From: Burkholderia sp. FERM BP-3421
GTDB taxonomy: Bacteria; Pseudomonadota; Gammaproteobacteria; Burkholderiales; Burkholderiaceae
Length of the DNA stretch: 64,000 bases
Assembly: GCF_028657905.1 (NCBI RefSeq)
Contig: NZ_CP117779.1
Coordinates: 62,001-126,000 of the forward strand
Reading direction: 5' to 3'
Shown here: positions 17,891 through 26,890 of the stretch, in pieces
Layout of the letters: every line of letters starts with the position of its first letter
Position numbering within the stretch: the first letter of the stretch is position 1
The notes under the pieces: model-generated
Databases searched by the model: none
Seen by the model: the letters and a program-made list of their open reading frames with translations, nothing else
What the model was told of the DNA's origin: nothing
Program-made: the position numbers and the translations under genes

Positions 17891-18882
17891 TATGATTCTT
17901 GATGATGACCGCTCGCCTCGGCGCCCATTTGGTGGGTGGGATGAATCCGATTCTGAATTCTATGTTTCAGACTCTCGATAAATGCTTTTTCTGCGGAATT
18001 CATGCGCTTTTTATTATTCCATATCAAGTGTACCGCAAGATCTGGTTGCTCGGCGTCAATTGATAATTCCCAGAGTCGGCCACTGTGTATTTCTGTTGAT
18101 GTGTGGTGATCCGGGAGACAAGCGATGCCATAGCCGGCAATCACGAGGCGCTTGATTTCGTCGATACTCTCGGAGCGGGCAATGACCTTTCCGTCCAGTC
18201 CAAATTGCTTGCGGAGTAAGTCGAACGTTCGCAGTCGGTTGTAGTTCGAGGGGCTGGAAAGGGCGGCCAGATCGGCATATTGAATGTCGGCGGGAGTCAG
18301 GCCGGTACGGCCGAAAAGCGTATGGCGACGACCGCAATACAGCGAGTAACGTTCACGCATGAGCTGGAGCTGGTCGAGTCCATCGTGCATGGTCTCGCCA
18401 TACGTGATGCCGCAGGTCGCGAGCTTTTGCGTTACCGCGGACGCGATTTGCTCGGGGGACGTGATTTCTACGATGATGGTCGCGTGAGGATAGCTTTGAC
18501 GAAAGTCCGACAGGAAGTCGTCATAGGGCGGATAGTCGAACTGCCCGACACATAGGAGGCGGATCGTGCCTGTCACCGCGTCGCCGACGCTCGCGTCGGT
18601 TGTTGATGCTGCGTCCACCTGTGAAATATTGTCGTAGAGGTGGTTGGAAATATCGAAGATCTTGCGCCCGGTCTCCGTCGGATTGAACTGCCCGCCTTGG
18701 CGATGAACGAGCGTGTGACCAACGGTGTCCTCGAGTCGCCGAAGTGCCGCGCTGATGGCGGATTGCGTCAGGTTCAGGCGCAGCGCAGCCCGGCTGACGC
18801 TTTGCTCCTGCACAATCACCCGGTAGGTTCGTAGTAAATTCCAGTCCATTCGATCAACGATGAGGCGATCGGAAATCGTCAT
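17890..18882 (-). CDS. LysR-family transcriptional regulator
   Basis: 330 residues from ATG 18882 (AGAGG upstream); a longer frame to 19017 runs through a terminator hairpin. The N-terminal winged helix-turn-helix reads S-R-A-A-L-R-L-N-L-T-Q-S-A-I-S-A-A-L-R-R-L-E, and a periplasmic-binding-like effector domain follows. Unusually for LysR it is the first gene of the operon it probably controls rather than divergent from it. An intrinsic-terminator hairpin sits in its leader. Confidence 0.88.
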   Translation of the reverse strand: MTISDRLIVDRMDWNLLRTYRVIVQEQSVSRAALRLNLTQSAISAALRRLEDTVGHTLVHRQGGQFNPTETGRKIFDISNHLYDNISQVDAASTTDASVGDAVTGTIRLLCVGQFDYPPYDDFLSDFRQSYPHATIIVEITSPEQIASAVTQKLATCGITYGETMHDGLDQLQLMRERYSLYCGRRHTLFGRTGLTPADIQYADLAALSSPSNYNRLRTFDLLRKQFGLDGKVIARSESIDEIKRLVIAGYGIACLPDHHTSTEIHSGRLWELSIDAEQPDLAVHLIWNNKKRMNSAEKAFIESLKHRIQNRIHPTHQMGAEASGHHQES

Positions 18883-18960
18883 AGAGACCTCTGCTGAAAA
18901 GTCGTTCGCTGGCTGGGGGTAGCCAGGGCGAACCTGCCAACCGGGGCGCGAGAAGCGCGC

Positions 18961-18992
18961 TAATAAAAAAGCCGTGCAGAAGTCTGCACGGC
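18961..18992 (-). terminator. Intrinsic terminator/attenuator in lysR-ABC operon leader
   Basis: On the minus strand GCCGTGCAGA and TCTGCACGGC form a perfect 10-bp stem with a 2-base loop, followed at once by TTTTTTATTA. It lies 79-110 bp upstream of the lysR start, on the coding side, so it either ends an upstream RNA or attenuates the operon. Confidence 0.75.
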
Positions 18993-19288
18993 GAAACCGC
19001 CCACATCCGAGGGCCAAGCATTGAGCAGGCGGAACTGCAAGCGCAACGCCAGTGGGGTGGCGCTACGCCAACAAGATGGTTGCTATGTCGATCGAGGTGA
19101 CGTCGGCCAAGCCGCGCCGACCTAGCTTAAAAATGCAAAAACAGTAATTCATTTTGTTTGCGATAGTGAAATTATTCGAATCAATCGCCATCGATGAATC
19201 TTGAATTGCACTGCTGCGATGCACTATGCAGTGGCGATCCTGTAAAATCCGCCCCAATCAATTTAGCGTTCAGGCATGATAGCGACGG

Positions 19289-19311
19289 ATGGCTATAGGC
19301 TATATAGCCAT
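19289..19311. promoter_or_regulatory. Palindromic operator candidate before MocR-type gene
   Basis: ATGGCTATA (19289-19297), five bases, TATAGCCAT (19303-19311); a nested 12-bp perfect palindrome GGCTATATAGCC is at 19298-19309. It lies in the divergent region between the MocR-type and lysR genes. If real, it argues for the MocR start at 19340 rather than 19289. Confidence 0.55.
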
Positions 19312-19339
19312 AATCGACCACTTTATAAGGCCGGTTTGG

Positions 19340-20842
19340 ATGCGCGACGTGTTGCTATCGGATCTATTGATTCAAAATCTATCGAGGGAATCGGGCCACT
19401 CGTTGCAGCGTCAACTCTATGACCTCATTCGGCGGGGGATCCTGGATCGCATACTGACGGCAGGACAGAAATTGCCGTCGACGCGCGCGCTTGCTGTGGA
19501 GCTTGGAATTTCCCGCATCACGGTTTCGCTGGTATACGAGCGACTCGCCGCCGAGAGTTATGTGCTGACCGTGAGCGGCAGCGGAACCTTCATTGCGGAT
19601 ATCGGGATCCGCCCCGGGGCTGACGCGGCAAGAGCGTCAAACACCGATCGCTCGCCGTTGCTGTCACGACGCGGCGGAACACTCGCGCGTGGGCGCGGGG
19701 GGATTAGCCAGCCTGGCGGGGCATTCGTACCGGGTGTCGCCGACGCGGAATGGTTCCCTTTTCACGTCTGGCGACGCCTGGTCACACGCCACCTGAACAA
19801 GTCGGACCTGTCTCTGGCGGGCTATTCGCGCGAGGGCGCGGGCTTTCTTCCGTTGAGGGAAGCAATCGCGAGCTATCTGCGCATTGCGCGATCGGTGGTT
19901 TGTACGGCCGAGCAGGTCATCGTCACCTCGGGCACGCATCAATCGATCGACCTCTGCGCTCGCATGCTGGCGGATATCGGCGATAGCGCCATGGTCGAGG
20001 ATCCGTGCCACTGGGCATTCCCTTCAGTCCTTGCCGCGTCGGGACTGCGCGTGGCGGCGGGGCAGCTCGATGAGGCCGGCCTCGATCTCGAATCGAGCCG
20101 CGTTCCGAAGCGCTTGCGTCTGGTTGTCACCAGTCCGTCCCATCAGTATCCGACAGGCGTCGTGATGCCACTCGTCCGGCGCATCGAACTGTTGCGCGCC
20201 GCGAGCCGACGCGGGGTCTGGATCATCGAGGACGACTACGACAGCGAGTTCCGCTATGACGGGATGCCGATCCCGTCCTTACAGGGCCTGGACGATACCG
20301 CGAACGTCATCTACATGGGCACGTTCAGCAAGGCGACCTATCCTGGCATGCGCGTGGCGTATATGGTGGTACCGCCGCATGTCGCGCGGGCGTTCTCGCA
20401 CGCATGCGCCGAGATCTACCGCCCAGGCATGTTGCATCAGCAGGCCGCGCTCGCCGATTTCATCGCGGATGGGCATCTCGTACAGCACATTCGACGGATG
20501 CGCGAGGAATACGCACGCCGGCAACAGGCGCTCAGGGCGGCCTTGCACCGGGAACTAGGCGGCGCTATCGAACCGTCCCAGGCGCGCGCGGGACTGCACG
20601 TATTCTCCCGCCTTCGCGTGCCCGTTTCCGCCGCGCAACTGGCATCCGAGGCGATGTCCGAGGGCATCGTGCTTGGGATGCCGCATTTCGTTTCGCGCGC
20701 GGCGGCTGCAGCGGCGCCAGCCGTCGTGCTGGGTTACGGCGGTGTGCCGATAGACCGGATCGATGCCGGCGTCACCCGTCTGGCGCGTGCATTTGATCGG
20801 GCGAGGCGGGCGCCGATACTCGCGGAGGCGCGCGTGCCCTGA
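19340..20842 (+). CDS. MocR-type GntR regulator with aminotransferase-like domain
   Basis: About 500 residues from ATG 19340 (alternative ATG 19289 adds 17). The N-terminal GntR winged helix (L-P-S-T-R-A-L-A-V-E-L-G-I-S-R-I-T-V) is followed by a fold-I aminotransferase-like domain with the PLP lysine in G-T-F-S-K-A-T-Y-P-G-M-R and an intact D-D-Y-D-S-E-F-R motif. MocR proteins sense PLP-linked amines or amino acids and usually act on adjacent genes, here the divergent ABC/lysR operon or the convergent phospho-lyase/kinase pair. Confidence 0.9.
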   Translation: MRDVLLSDLLIQNLSRESGHSLQRQLYDLIRRGILDRILTAGQKLPSTRALAVELGISRITVSLVYERLAAESYVLTVSGSGTFIADIGIRPGADAARASNTDRSPLLSRRGGTLARGRGGISQPGGAFVPGVADAEWFPFHVWRRLVTRHLNKSDLSLAGYSREGAGFLPLREAIASYLRIARSVVCTAEQVIVTSGTHQSIDLCARMLADIGDSAMVEDPCHWAFPSVLAASGLRVAAGQLDEAGLDLESSRVPKRLRLVVTSPSHQYPTGVVMPLVRRIELLRAASRRGVWIIEDDYDSEFRYDGMPIPSLQGLDDTANVIYMGTFSKATYPGMRVAYMVVPPHVARAFSHACAEIYRPGMLHQQAALADFIADGHLVQHIRRMREEYARRQQALRAALHRELGGAIEPSQARAGLHVFSRLRVPVSAAQLASEAMSEGIVLGMPHFVSRAAAAAAPAVVLGYGGVPIDRIDAGVTRLARAFDRARRAPILAEARVP

Positions 20843-20909
20843 GGGTGATGCCTACCCGCACGCCGTAGCTCGAATCGTGCACCTGGTCGGCGCGAGATCC
20901 AGCCGCTGA

Positions 20910-22256
20910 CTAGACCGCCGAGGTCGGCTGCAACGCCTCCAAAGCCTCATCGGCTGTTTGCAACAGCAATTCCGCGTTGGCCCGGCTGAAGCAAAGAGGC
21001 GGCCGTAACTTGATCACATTGCCATGAGTGCCCGTGGCACTGAGCAGTACGCCTCGATCGCGCATGGCGTTGACGAAGCGAGCAGTCGCCTGCGGGGCAG
21101 GCGTCTTCTCGCGGCGGTCGTTGACGAGCTCGACGCCGATGAACAGGCCATCTCCGCGTATGTCGCCGATCAGCGCGTGACGCTCGCCAAGTTGCCTGAA
21201 GCCCTCGCGCAGATACGTGCCGATTGCGTTTGCGTTCGCCTGCAAGCCTTCCTGTTCGATGACGTCGAGCGTGGCGGCGGCGGCCGCACAGGACACCGGA
21301 TTTCCACCGAAGGTGTTGAAGTAGCGCGCCTCGCGGCCGAAGGCGGCGAGCAATGTCGGTTTCGCGACGAGTCCCGCGATCGGGTGGCCGTTGCCCATCG
21401 GCTTGCCCATCGTGACGAGATCAGGCACGACATCGTGCCGCTGAAAGCCCCACATCTGAGAGCCGGTGCGAGCGAACCCCGCCTGCACCTCGTCCGCGAT
21501 GAACAGGCCGCCTGCTTCGCGAATCGCCGCGACGGCGGGGGCGAGAAACCCGGCGGGCGTCGTGTAGACGCCGTCACTTGAAAATACCGTGTCGACCAGC
21601 AAGGCGGCTGGGCGGATGCCGTGTCGACGCATGTCGGCTATCGCTGCGCGCACGCCGTGGGCGAATTGATCTGCGACGTCGCTGGACAAGTTGCGATAGC
21701 CGTCAGGCGCTGCGACGGTGCGTACGCCGCCACTCAGCGGCACCCCGTCGCCGAGCGAAGGAGAAGCGGCGGCGACCGTCGCGGTCACGCCGTGGTAGGC
21801 GAGCTTCGTGACGATGACGCCGGTTCCTTCGGTATGACGGCTTGCTATACGCAACGCGAGGTCATTCGCCTCGCTGCCGCTGCACGTAAAGATGGCCTGC
21901 GACAGTTCATCGGGAAACGTCGCGACCAGCCGTTCCGCATAGCGGACGATCCCTTCGTGCAAATAGCGCGTGTGCGTATTGAGGGTCGCGGCCTGCCGCG
22001 TGATGGCGTCGACCACGTGGCGATGACAATGACCGACCGAAGCGACGTTGTTGTACGCGTCAAGATAGCGCGTCCCGTCATGACCGTAGAGCCAGACGCC
22101 CTCACCACGAACGATATGCAGCGGCTTCTCGTAGAAAAGCCGGTACGCAGGGCCGAGAACGTGATGCCGGCGCTCGACGAGGTCGCGGTCCTGGTGCCAT
22201 CTGGTGTTGTCGGACGAAGGGTCGAACGCATTCAGCATGGATTTGTCGAGGCTCAA
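20910..22256 (-). CDS. Class-III PLP aminotransferase-fold protein, probable phospho-lyase (AGXT2L-like)
   Basis: 448 residues. Start taken as TTG 22256, which overlaps the kinase stop and has GGAG 8 bp upstream; ATG 22238 is the alternative. Visible are G-S-E-A-N-D-L-A-L-R for the phosphate cup, D-E-V-Q-A-G-F-A-R-T-G, and the PLP lysine in V-T-M-G-K-P-M-G-N-G-H-P. This last motif is typical of ethanolamine-phosphate and 5-phosphohydroxylysine phospho-lyases, which share the fold but eliminate phosphate and ammonia instead of transaminating. Coupling to a small-molecule kinase supports this over a simple aminotransferase. Confidence 0.82.
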   Translation of the reverse strand: MSLDKSMLNAFDPSSDNTRWHQDRDLVERRHHVLGPAYRLFYEKPLHIVRGEGVWLYGHDGTRYLDAYNNVASVGHCHRHVVDAITRQAATLNTHTRYLHEGIVRYAERLVATFPDELSQAIFTCSGSEANDLALRIASRHTEGTGVIVTKLAYHGVTATVAAASPSLGDGVPLSGGVRTVAAPDGYRNLSSDVADQFAHGVRAAIADMRRHGIRPAALLVDTVFSSDGVYTTPAGFLAPAVAAIREAGGLFIADEVQAGFARTGSQMWGFQRHDVVPDLVTMGKPMGNGHPIAGLVAKPTLLAAFGREARYFNTFGGNPVSCAAAAATLDVIEQEGLQANANAIGTYLREGFRQLGERHALIGDIRGDGLFIGVELVNDRREKTPAPQATARFVNAMRDRGVLLSATGTHGNVIKLRPPLCFSRANAELLLQTADEALEALQPTSAV

Positions 22257-23323
22257 TTGGGCTGCTCCGTTTGTGCCAGGTGGGGCTGGCAGGCACGGTG
22301 CATTGTGTCGGCCGCGAAGTCCGGATCAAGCCCGGACAGGCGACGGAGTCCATTCCAGGAAAGCGGGTTGTTGCGCAGGATGTAGGCGCGATTGTCCGGG
22401 TACTGGCGCGCTCGCCAGCCGGTAATGGCGACCGTCACGAGCAGGCGCGCCGCGATGAGGTCGGGCAGCAAGGCGATCTCATTGGACATGAGCGGGCAAA
22501 CCCCATGATAGGCGGATACGCATTCCGCTGCGGTCTCGAGCGGATTAGCGGCATCGGCGAGCTGATAGGCGCACGCGACGGCGAGATCCTGCACGAGCGG
22601 CGCCTCCACGAGATCGCCGAAGTCGAAGATGCCGGTGATCTGCTCATGACGATGCGCGTCGACCATGACGTTGTACGCGTTCAGATCGTTGTGAATGACC
22701 TGTCGGCGCAATACGCCGAGTCGCGGCAGCACATGGCGCTCGAAGTGGTCCATATGGGCGGCGGCGAGGGAGCGCTGACTGTCGTCGTCGATAAACTCCA
22801 GCAACCCGCGCAAACGATGAGCGTGCTGCAGATCCCATTGCAGCACGTGTTTGGCTTGAGGATGCGTAAAGCCCGCCAGCGCGAGATCGAAACGTGCCAG
22901 TGTGGCACCGAGTGCACGACGCACGCGCGTGGTGCGGGGCACATCGCGCAACAACAGACCAGGCAACAGGGACACCAGCCGAATGGCGCGCCGTTCGGCC
23001 GGAGCGTCGCCGTGCCAGTGAATGTGGTCACCTGCGAGGGTGGGGATGAGCCGCGGCACGGGCACGGCCGGGGCTACACGTTCGATGTGGAGCTGCGCGC
23101 AGGTCTGGAAATCCAGGACGCCGGGTGCTTCGGCTGGGTGCGCAGCCTTCAGTACGTATCCGACTCCATCGTCGAGAAGCAACCGGAAATTCTGATCCCG
23201 TTCTCCGCTCAAAACGGTGGCGCGCGCCCTCAATCCGTAGACATCCCAGGCGATCGCTTCTGCGTCACCGACTGTCAACAGGGGCGGGGACGTGGTCAGG
23301 GTTTCGTTGAGATCAACTTTCAT
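22253..23323 (-). CDS. Aminoglycoside-phosphotransferase-family kinase, probable hydroxylysine/amino-alcohol kinase
   Basis: 356 residues from ATG 23323 (a start at 23383 would add 20). The APH catalytic loop H-N-D-L-N-A-Y-N and the metal-binding I-F-D-F-G-D are intact. Human hydroxylysine kinase (AGPHD1) and its bacterial relatives belong to this family and occur with, or fused to, class-III phospho-lyases. Here the stop overlaps the phospho-lyase start, which matches that arrangement: the kinase would make the phosphorylated amino alcohol and the lyase would cleave it. Exact substrate not readable. Confidence 0.78.
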   Translation of the reverse strand: MKVDLNETLTTSPPLLTVGDAEAIAWDVYGLRARATVLSGERDQNFRLLLDDGVGYVLKAAHPAEAPGVLDFQTCAQLHIERVAPAVPVPRLIPTLAGDHIHWHGDAPAERRAIRLVSLLPGLLLRDVPRTTRVRRALGATLARFDLALAGFTHPQAKHVLQWDLQHAHRLRGLLEFIDDDSQRSLAAAHMDHFERHVLPRLGVLRRQVIHNDLNAYNVMVDAHRHEQITGIFDFGDLVEAPLVQDLAVACAYQLADAANPLETAAECVSAYHGVCPLMSNEIALLPDLIAARLLVTVAITGWRARQYPDNRAYILRNNPLSWNGLRRLSGLDPDFAADTMHRACQPHLAQTEQPN

Positions 23324-24521
23324 GACGTTGGCGGCCGGAGGTCGGTGTCCGCGTTGGTGTTGGTGAGCGCCGATGCCCCGCAACTCATGCGCGTTCGGAA
23401 AGGCGATTCGCGCCCAAGTTGGCTCTCGGCCTATCGTGTTACATGGCCCGTATCATTTCGGTTGATGTCGCGCTCCAATATTCGTCATTTGACTGGCGAT
23501 CCTCGCTGAGCGATAAATATTCCAGTGGTTGTGCGCCGCGCGAAGCATCGGCTTGGTAATCGGGACCGATATCGATTGATAGCTGAGTTTCGAACAATCC
23601 TTAGCTTACCGACCTCCTAAAGCTGTCCTTTACGAAATGATGGTGACGCTGTTCGTGTCGCTTCACGAAATCAATTCGCTTAACGAATGAAAGCGGCAGA
23701 TAGAAAGCTATCCAGCAAATCGCTTGATCGAACTCTATCACAATGTTTTGTTTTGATGTTGTTGGTGTAAATAATTCGAAATGGCGAGCAGAAATTGTGA
23801 ATTGCCTGGGGGGCGCAGGGACGGCTGATGGCGAGGTCGCTCGCATGCTGGGAGGCGTGAATTCCCTGGCTGGTTGGTCGCTGGCTAGGTGACTGCTCAC
23901 TTATGCGGGATTTGTCGAATTGCAATCGAGCTCGAATTGAAGCGGGTGCGATTCATTTATGCAGGCGAAATTGTGCGCATTGAACATAAATATTTGTTTG
24001 AATGTTTTGGCAAATGCAAAGGCAAAAATCAAGATATGAGAAGTGGATTGAGTCGGAAGTTTTGGCCGGTGCCGCTTCCCCAAAGATTCCGTTAGCGGAT
24101 AAGACGAAACGCGAACCGGGCGGGGCATTTATCTTTTGATAGGCGAAGGGCGAGGCGATCCTGAGATGGGCCTGGGTCCTCGACTGCTTTGGGCTGGCTG
24201 CACGCCGCGCGCTGTCCGGGCATCCAGAATCGGGAAACGGCTCGCCTGGTCGCGGCCGTCCCTGACGCTGCGCCCGCCGCCTCCCCCTAGCATAGGCTTC
24301 GAAGGTGTCCGGAGCGCCGTACCCGACTCGCGCGCTGGTTGGGTCTGCAATATCAGAGTGCCTGCCGAAAGTCTGGCGGTCTTGCGGTCCGCAGGTGGGA
24401 CCGTTTTTTTACACTGGGTTGCCGATAGAGGGTCAGATAGATCGGCGACCATGCGCAGTTCGCGAGCTCACCGGCAGATGTGAGGCTCGATGGTGCAGTA
24501 AGTTGTGGAGGGAGAATTTAC
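23324..24521. other. Intergenic region without recognised gene
   Basis: About 1.2 kb between kinase and H-NS genes. Open frames on both strands lack ribosome sites and family resemblance. AT-rich stretches at ~23560-23780 and ~23920-24050 are plausible regulatory or H-NS-bound DNA. Confidence 0.4.
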
Positions 24522-24839
24522 ATGGCTACCTACGAAGAGCTGAAAGAGCAGCTCGAGCAACTCGTCCGCGAAGCCGAGTCGGTCAAGCACCGGGAGATTG
24601 CGGAGGCTCTAGTCGAGATCCGGGCACTGATCGCAAAGTACGGGATCGAGCCCGAGCAGATATGCGCGACGTGGACAGTCAGAGGTCGCCTGGACGATCG
24701 TCGCGGCGGGCAAATGCCGAAGTATCGGAATCCAGCAACAGGCCAGACGTGGGTTGGGCGTGGCCGGGCACCGAATTGGATGGCCGGACGCCCCCGCGAG
24801 ATCTTCTTGGTGGGCGGAGCCCGCAGCGAGGCAGACTAG
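24522..24839 (+). CDS. H-NS family nucleoid-associated protein
   Basis: 105 residues from ATG 24522 with a strong GGAGGGAG ribosome site. The N-terminal ~55 residues form the coiled oligomerisation domain (Y-E-E-L-K-E-Q-L-E-Q-L). The C-terminal DNA-binding motif P-K-Y-R-N-P-A-T-G-Q-T-W is followed by G-R-G-R-A-P-N-W, the AT-rich DNA minor-groove binder of betaproteobacterial H-NS. It is very similar to the H-NS at 38630-38947, especially from the P-K-Y-R motif onward. Confidence 0.92.
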   Translation: MATYEELKEQLEQLVREAESVKHREIAEALVEIRALIAKYGIEPEQICATWTVRGRLDDRRGGQMPKYRNPATGQTWVGRGRAPNWMAGRPREIFLVGGARSEAD

Positions 24840-25219
24840 ATTGGGTCACGGGACTCTCCGGGCGCGCGGAGTTCCGGGTAGGGAAACCGGGCAAAGTCAG
24901 GTGGGAGCTGGGCGTCGGCAAGCGGTGCTTTCGAGCTGCAGAGGCCTGCGGCGTCGCGCTGCGCGCTTTTAAGGGGGCGGGCACTGCGCTGGCGGGGAGC
25001 GTGAGACGTGATTTCGTCACCTCAGGCGTCGTTGTCCAGCCGCGGCTCGCGCTTATACCGTTAGAGGTCTGCAAGTGTCGCCGCGGCATCGCGTTTGACC
25101 GACCACCACTGCGACGGCGAGCGGGCCGGACGCACCGCGCACGACGTCCTCAGCACTCACGCGATCGAAGCGTGGGAGAGGGGCCGGTCCATTGGCGCGT
25201 GGCGCACGCGCCGGGACAT
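24840..25219. other. Intergenic region without recognised gene
   Basis: About 380 bp between the H-NS gene and the convergent TraB/GumN-like gene. I see no coding sequence with a ribosome site and no clear terminator. Confidence 0.4.
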
Positions 25220-26401
25220 TTAACGGCCGCTACCAGTAGGAAGCTCAATCGCGTTGATCGTGAAACCGCGCGCGCGGAGCAGCGCGACCAAGCCGTCCGA
25301 GCCGGGCAAATGCGAGGCCCCAACGAGGACAAAGGAACGTTGAGCTTCTAGCAGGTCCGGTAAGGATTTCATCCAAAGACTATTCCGGTCTCGGACCATT
25401 ATTCCGTGAGTCAACTGCTTGTTGCCGCCGGCTAGTTCGACGGACAGCTCCGTTGCTGCTGCGACTTCGGGGTAGTCACCGCGGTTCAGGGCCCCAATGA
25501 CACGATCCTTGAGGCGTGTAGCCTCCGGCGAAAACGCAAAATCAAAGCTTTGACGAATATCTCCGGTGGCCAGCTGCGCGCGACTCCGTGCAATTTCTTG
25601 CTCAGTTTCCAAGTAGCGCAGTGGGAGACCAAGCTTTTCTGCGGTCGACAGGACGATGTCGTCACGAGAATGGTATCCGGTGCTGTCACAGGTTGCGTAG
25701 GCGAGTTCATTTGCCATTCCTGGGGTTGCCTGCGCTAGGACGACGACGAGCCCCAAGGTTACCGACTCACTATCCAAGTCAGGAAACCGGCACTTGAGAT
25801 GTTCGCGGAGCTTTGCAATGTGGATAGGTCTTAGTTCCTTGATCCACGCGGGCTGGGCGGACTCGAGCTGGGCGGCAATATCCCGAACCTCAGAGGCGAC
25901 GCGGTGTTCCACGACCACCTGCTGGAACTGCTCCAGTACGCGCGGGTCTGGTTGGTGCAAGCTTGGCGACGCCACGTGGAGGCTACCCATGAGGATGCTG
26001 CGAATGCCGTTCGGGGCGATTACCTCGAGCGCTGGGGTGCCGCTGGGAGTGGTGTTTGCAGCCTGTGCCTGGCCGGCTAGTAGTGCCGCAGCACAGACTA
26101 GCTGGAGCCCAATAAGCGCCGTTCGGAACACGACATTCGAAACGGCCGCGGCAATTCGCGGCCCATGGTCCGATCTCTTCACTCTGCGGAGCTGGCGCAT
26201 CCGAAAGCTGGCGGCGAGCCACGACTTGTCGTAGATCGTTTCCCCCGGAGCGGACTGGTTGAGGGCCATGCTGCGCGAAGGCTCATCAGTCAACAGCAGC
26301 GCGTTGCGGTAGGAGATTGGACTGATCGACACGGAATTGCCGTCTGCGGTCATGTTATTGAGGTCGCCACAAATTTTATTTGACATAAGTATATCTATCA
26401 C
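25220..26401 (-). CDS. TraB/GumN (TIKI-like) family protein
   Basis: Up to 393 residues from a GTG at 26401. Starting at ATG 26200 gives 326 residues with a normal signal peptide (A-L-I-G-L-Q-L-V-C-A-A-A-L-L-A-G-Q-A-Q-A), closer to the family's usual size, so the first ~67 residues are doubtful. Family marks: I-R-S-I-L-M-G-S-L-H-V-A near the mature N-terminus, and R-D-R-N-S-L-W-M with F-V-L-V-G-A-S-H-L-P-G-S-D-G-L near the end, which are the paired GX2H-type motifs proposed as a metal-dependent hydrolase site. Substrate unknown; likely periplasmic or lipoprotein-like location. Confidence 0.75.
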   Translation of the reverse strand: MIDILMSNKICGDLNNMTADGNSVSISPISYRNALLLTDEPSRSMALNQSAPGETIYDKSWLAASFRMRQLRRVKRSDHGPRIAAAVSNVVFRTALIGLQLVCAAALLAGQAQAANTTPSGTPALEVIAPNGIRSILMGSLHVASPSLHQPDPRVLEQFQQVVVEHRVASEVRDIAAQLESAQPAWIKELRPIHIAKLREHLKCRFPDLDSESVTLGLVVVLAQATPGMANELAYATCDSTGYHSRDDIVLSTAEKLGLPLRYLETEQEIARSRAQLATGDIRQSFDFAFSPEATRLKDRVIGALNRGDYPEVAAATELSVELAGGNKQLTHGIMVRDRNSLWMKSLPDLLEAQRSFVLVGASHLPGSDGLVALLRARGFTINAIELPTGSGR

Positions 26402-26515
26402 CCGAACTGGTGAGTCTACAGGTGATGTTGGGTTTTCTGGCGGCGCTTCGACGGTCGATCAAGGGTCGCGGCCGGGTTGCTCGCAACAAAACGCGGCCGC
26501 TGAACGTTGGACAGG

Positions 26516-26764
26516 TCACGCCGATTGGTTGAGAACTTCGACCTCGAAACCATCCGGCCAGCCAGCCTTCGAGACGCGCATTGCGTCCTCGGCTATCAAC
26601 TCAGGCGCGACGTCCTGGTAGTCCTCGTCCAGCGGAGAAATCATCACGATCGCACACGGCTGCCCCTTTACGGCAGCGATCTGGTGCGCCAGTCGCTTTA
26701 GTTCTGCGGTCCAGTCGCGAATCTGCTTCTCAAGAATTAGCTTCTCGTCATACGTCTTTGTCAT
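26516..26764 (-). CDS. Unknown protein (82 residues)
   Basis: ATG 26764 follows GAGGGAAGTT, a strong ribosome site. The N-terminal half is a charged helix, probably coiled coil; the C-terminal half is acidic. No family recognised. It sits 62 bp beyond the left end of the IS3 element's upstream flank. Confidence 0.5.
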   Translation of the reverse strand: MTKTYDEKLILEKQIRDWTAELKRLAHQIAAVKGQPCAIVMISPLDEDYQDVAPELIAEDAMRVSKAGWPDGFEVEVLNQSA

Positions 26765-26890
26765 AACTTCCCTCGTCTGTTCGCGGGTCGTTTGTGTCAG
26801 CGCGGGCAGACACCGGCGTCCCGATTTCTACGGACCAAAGCGCGCGGTGGAAATGCACGCCGTGATCCGCTTGGGTTTCCCGGACCAGAT

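Noticed and set aside
24305..25351. 348-codon plus-strand frame spanning the H-NS gene
   Set aside because: Out of frame with the clear H-NS gene, Arg/Gly-rich, no ribosome site.
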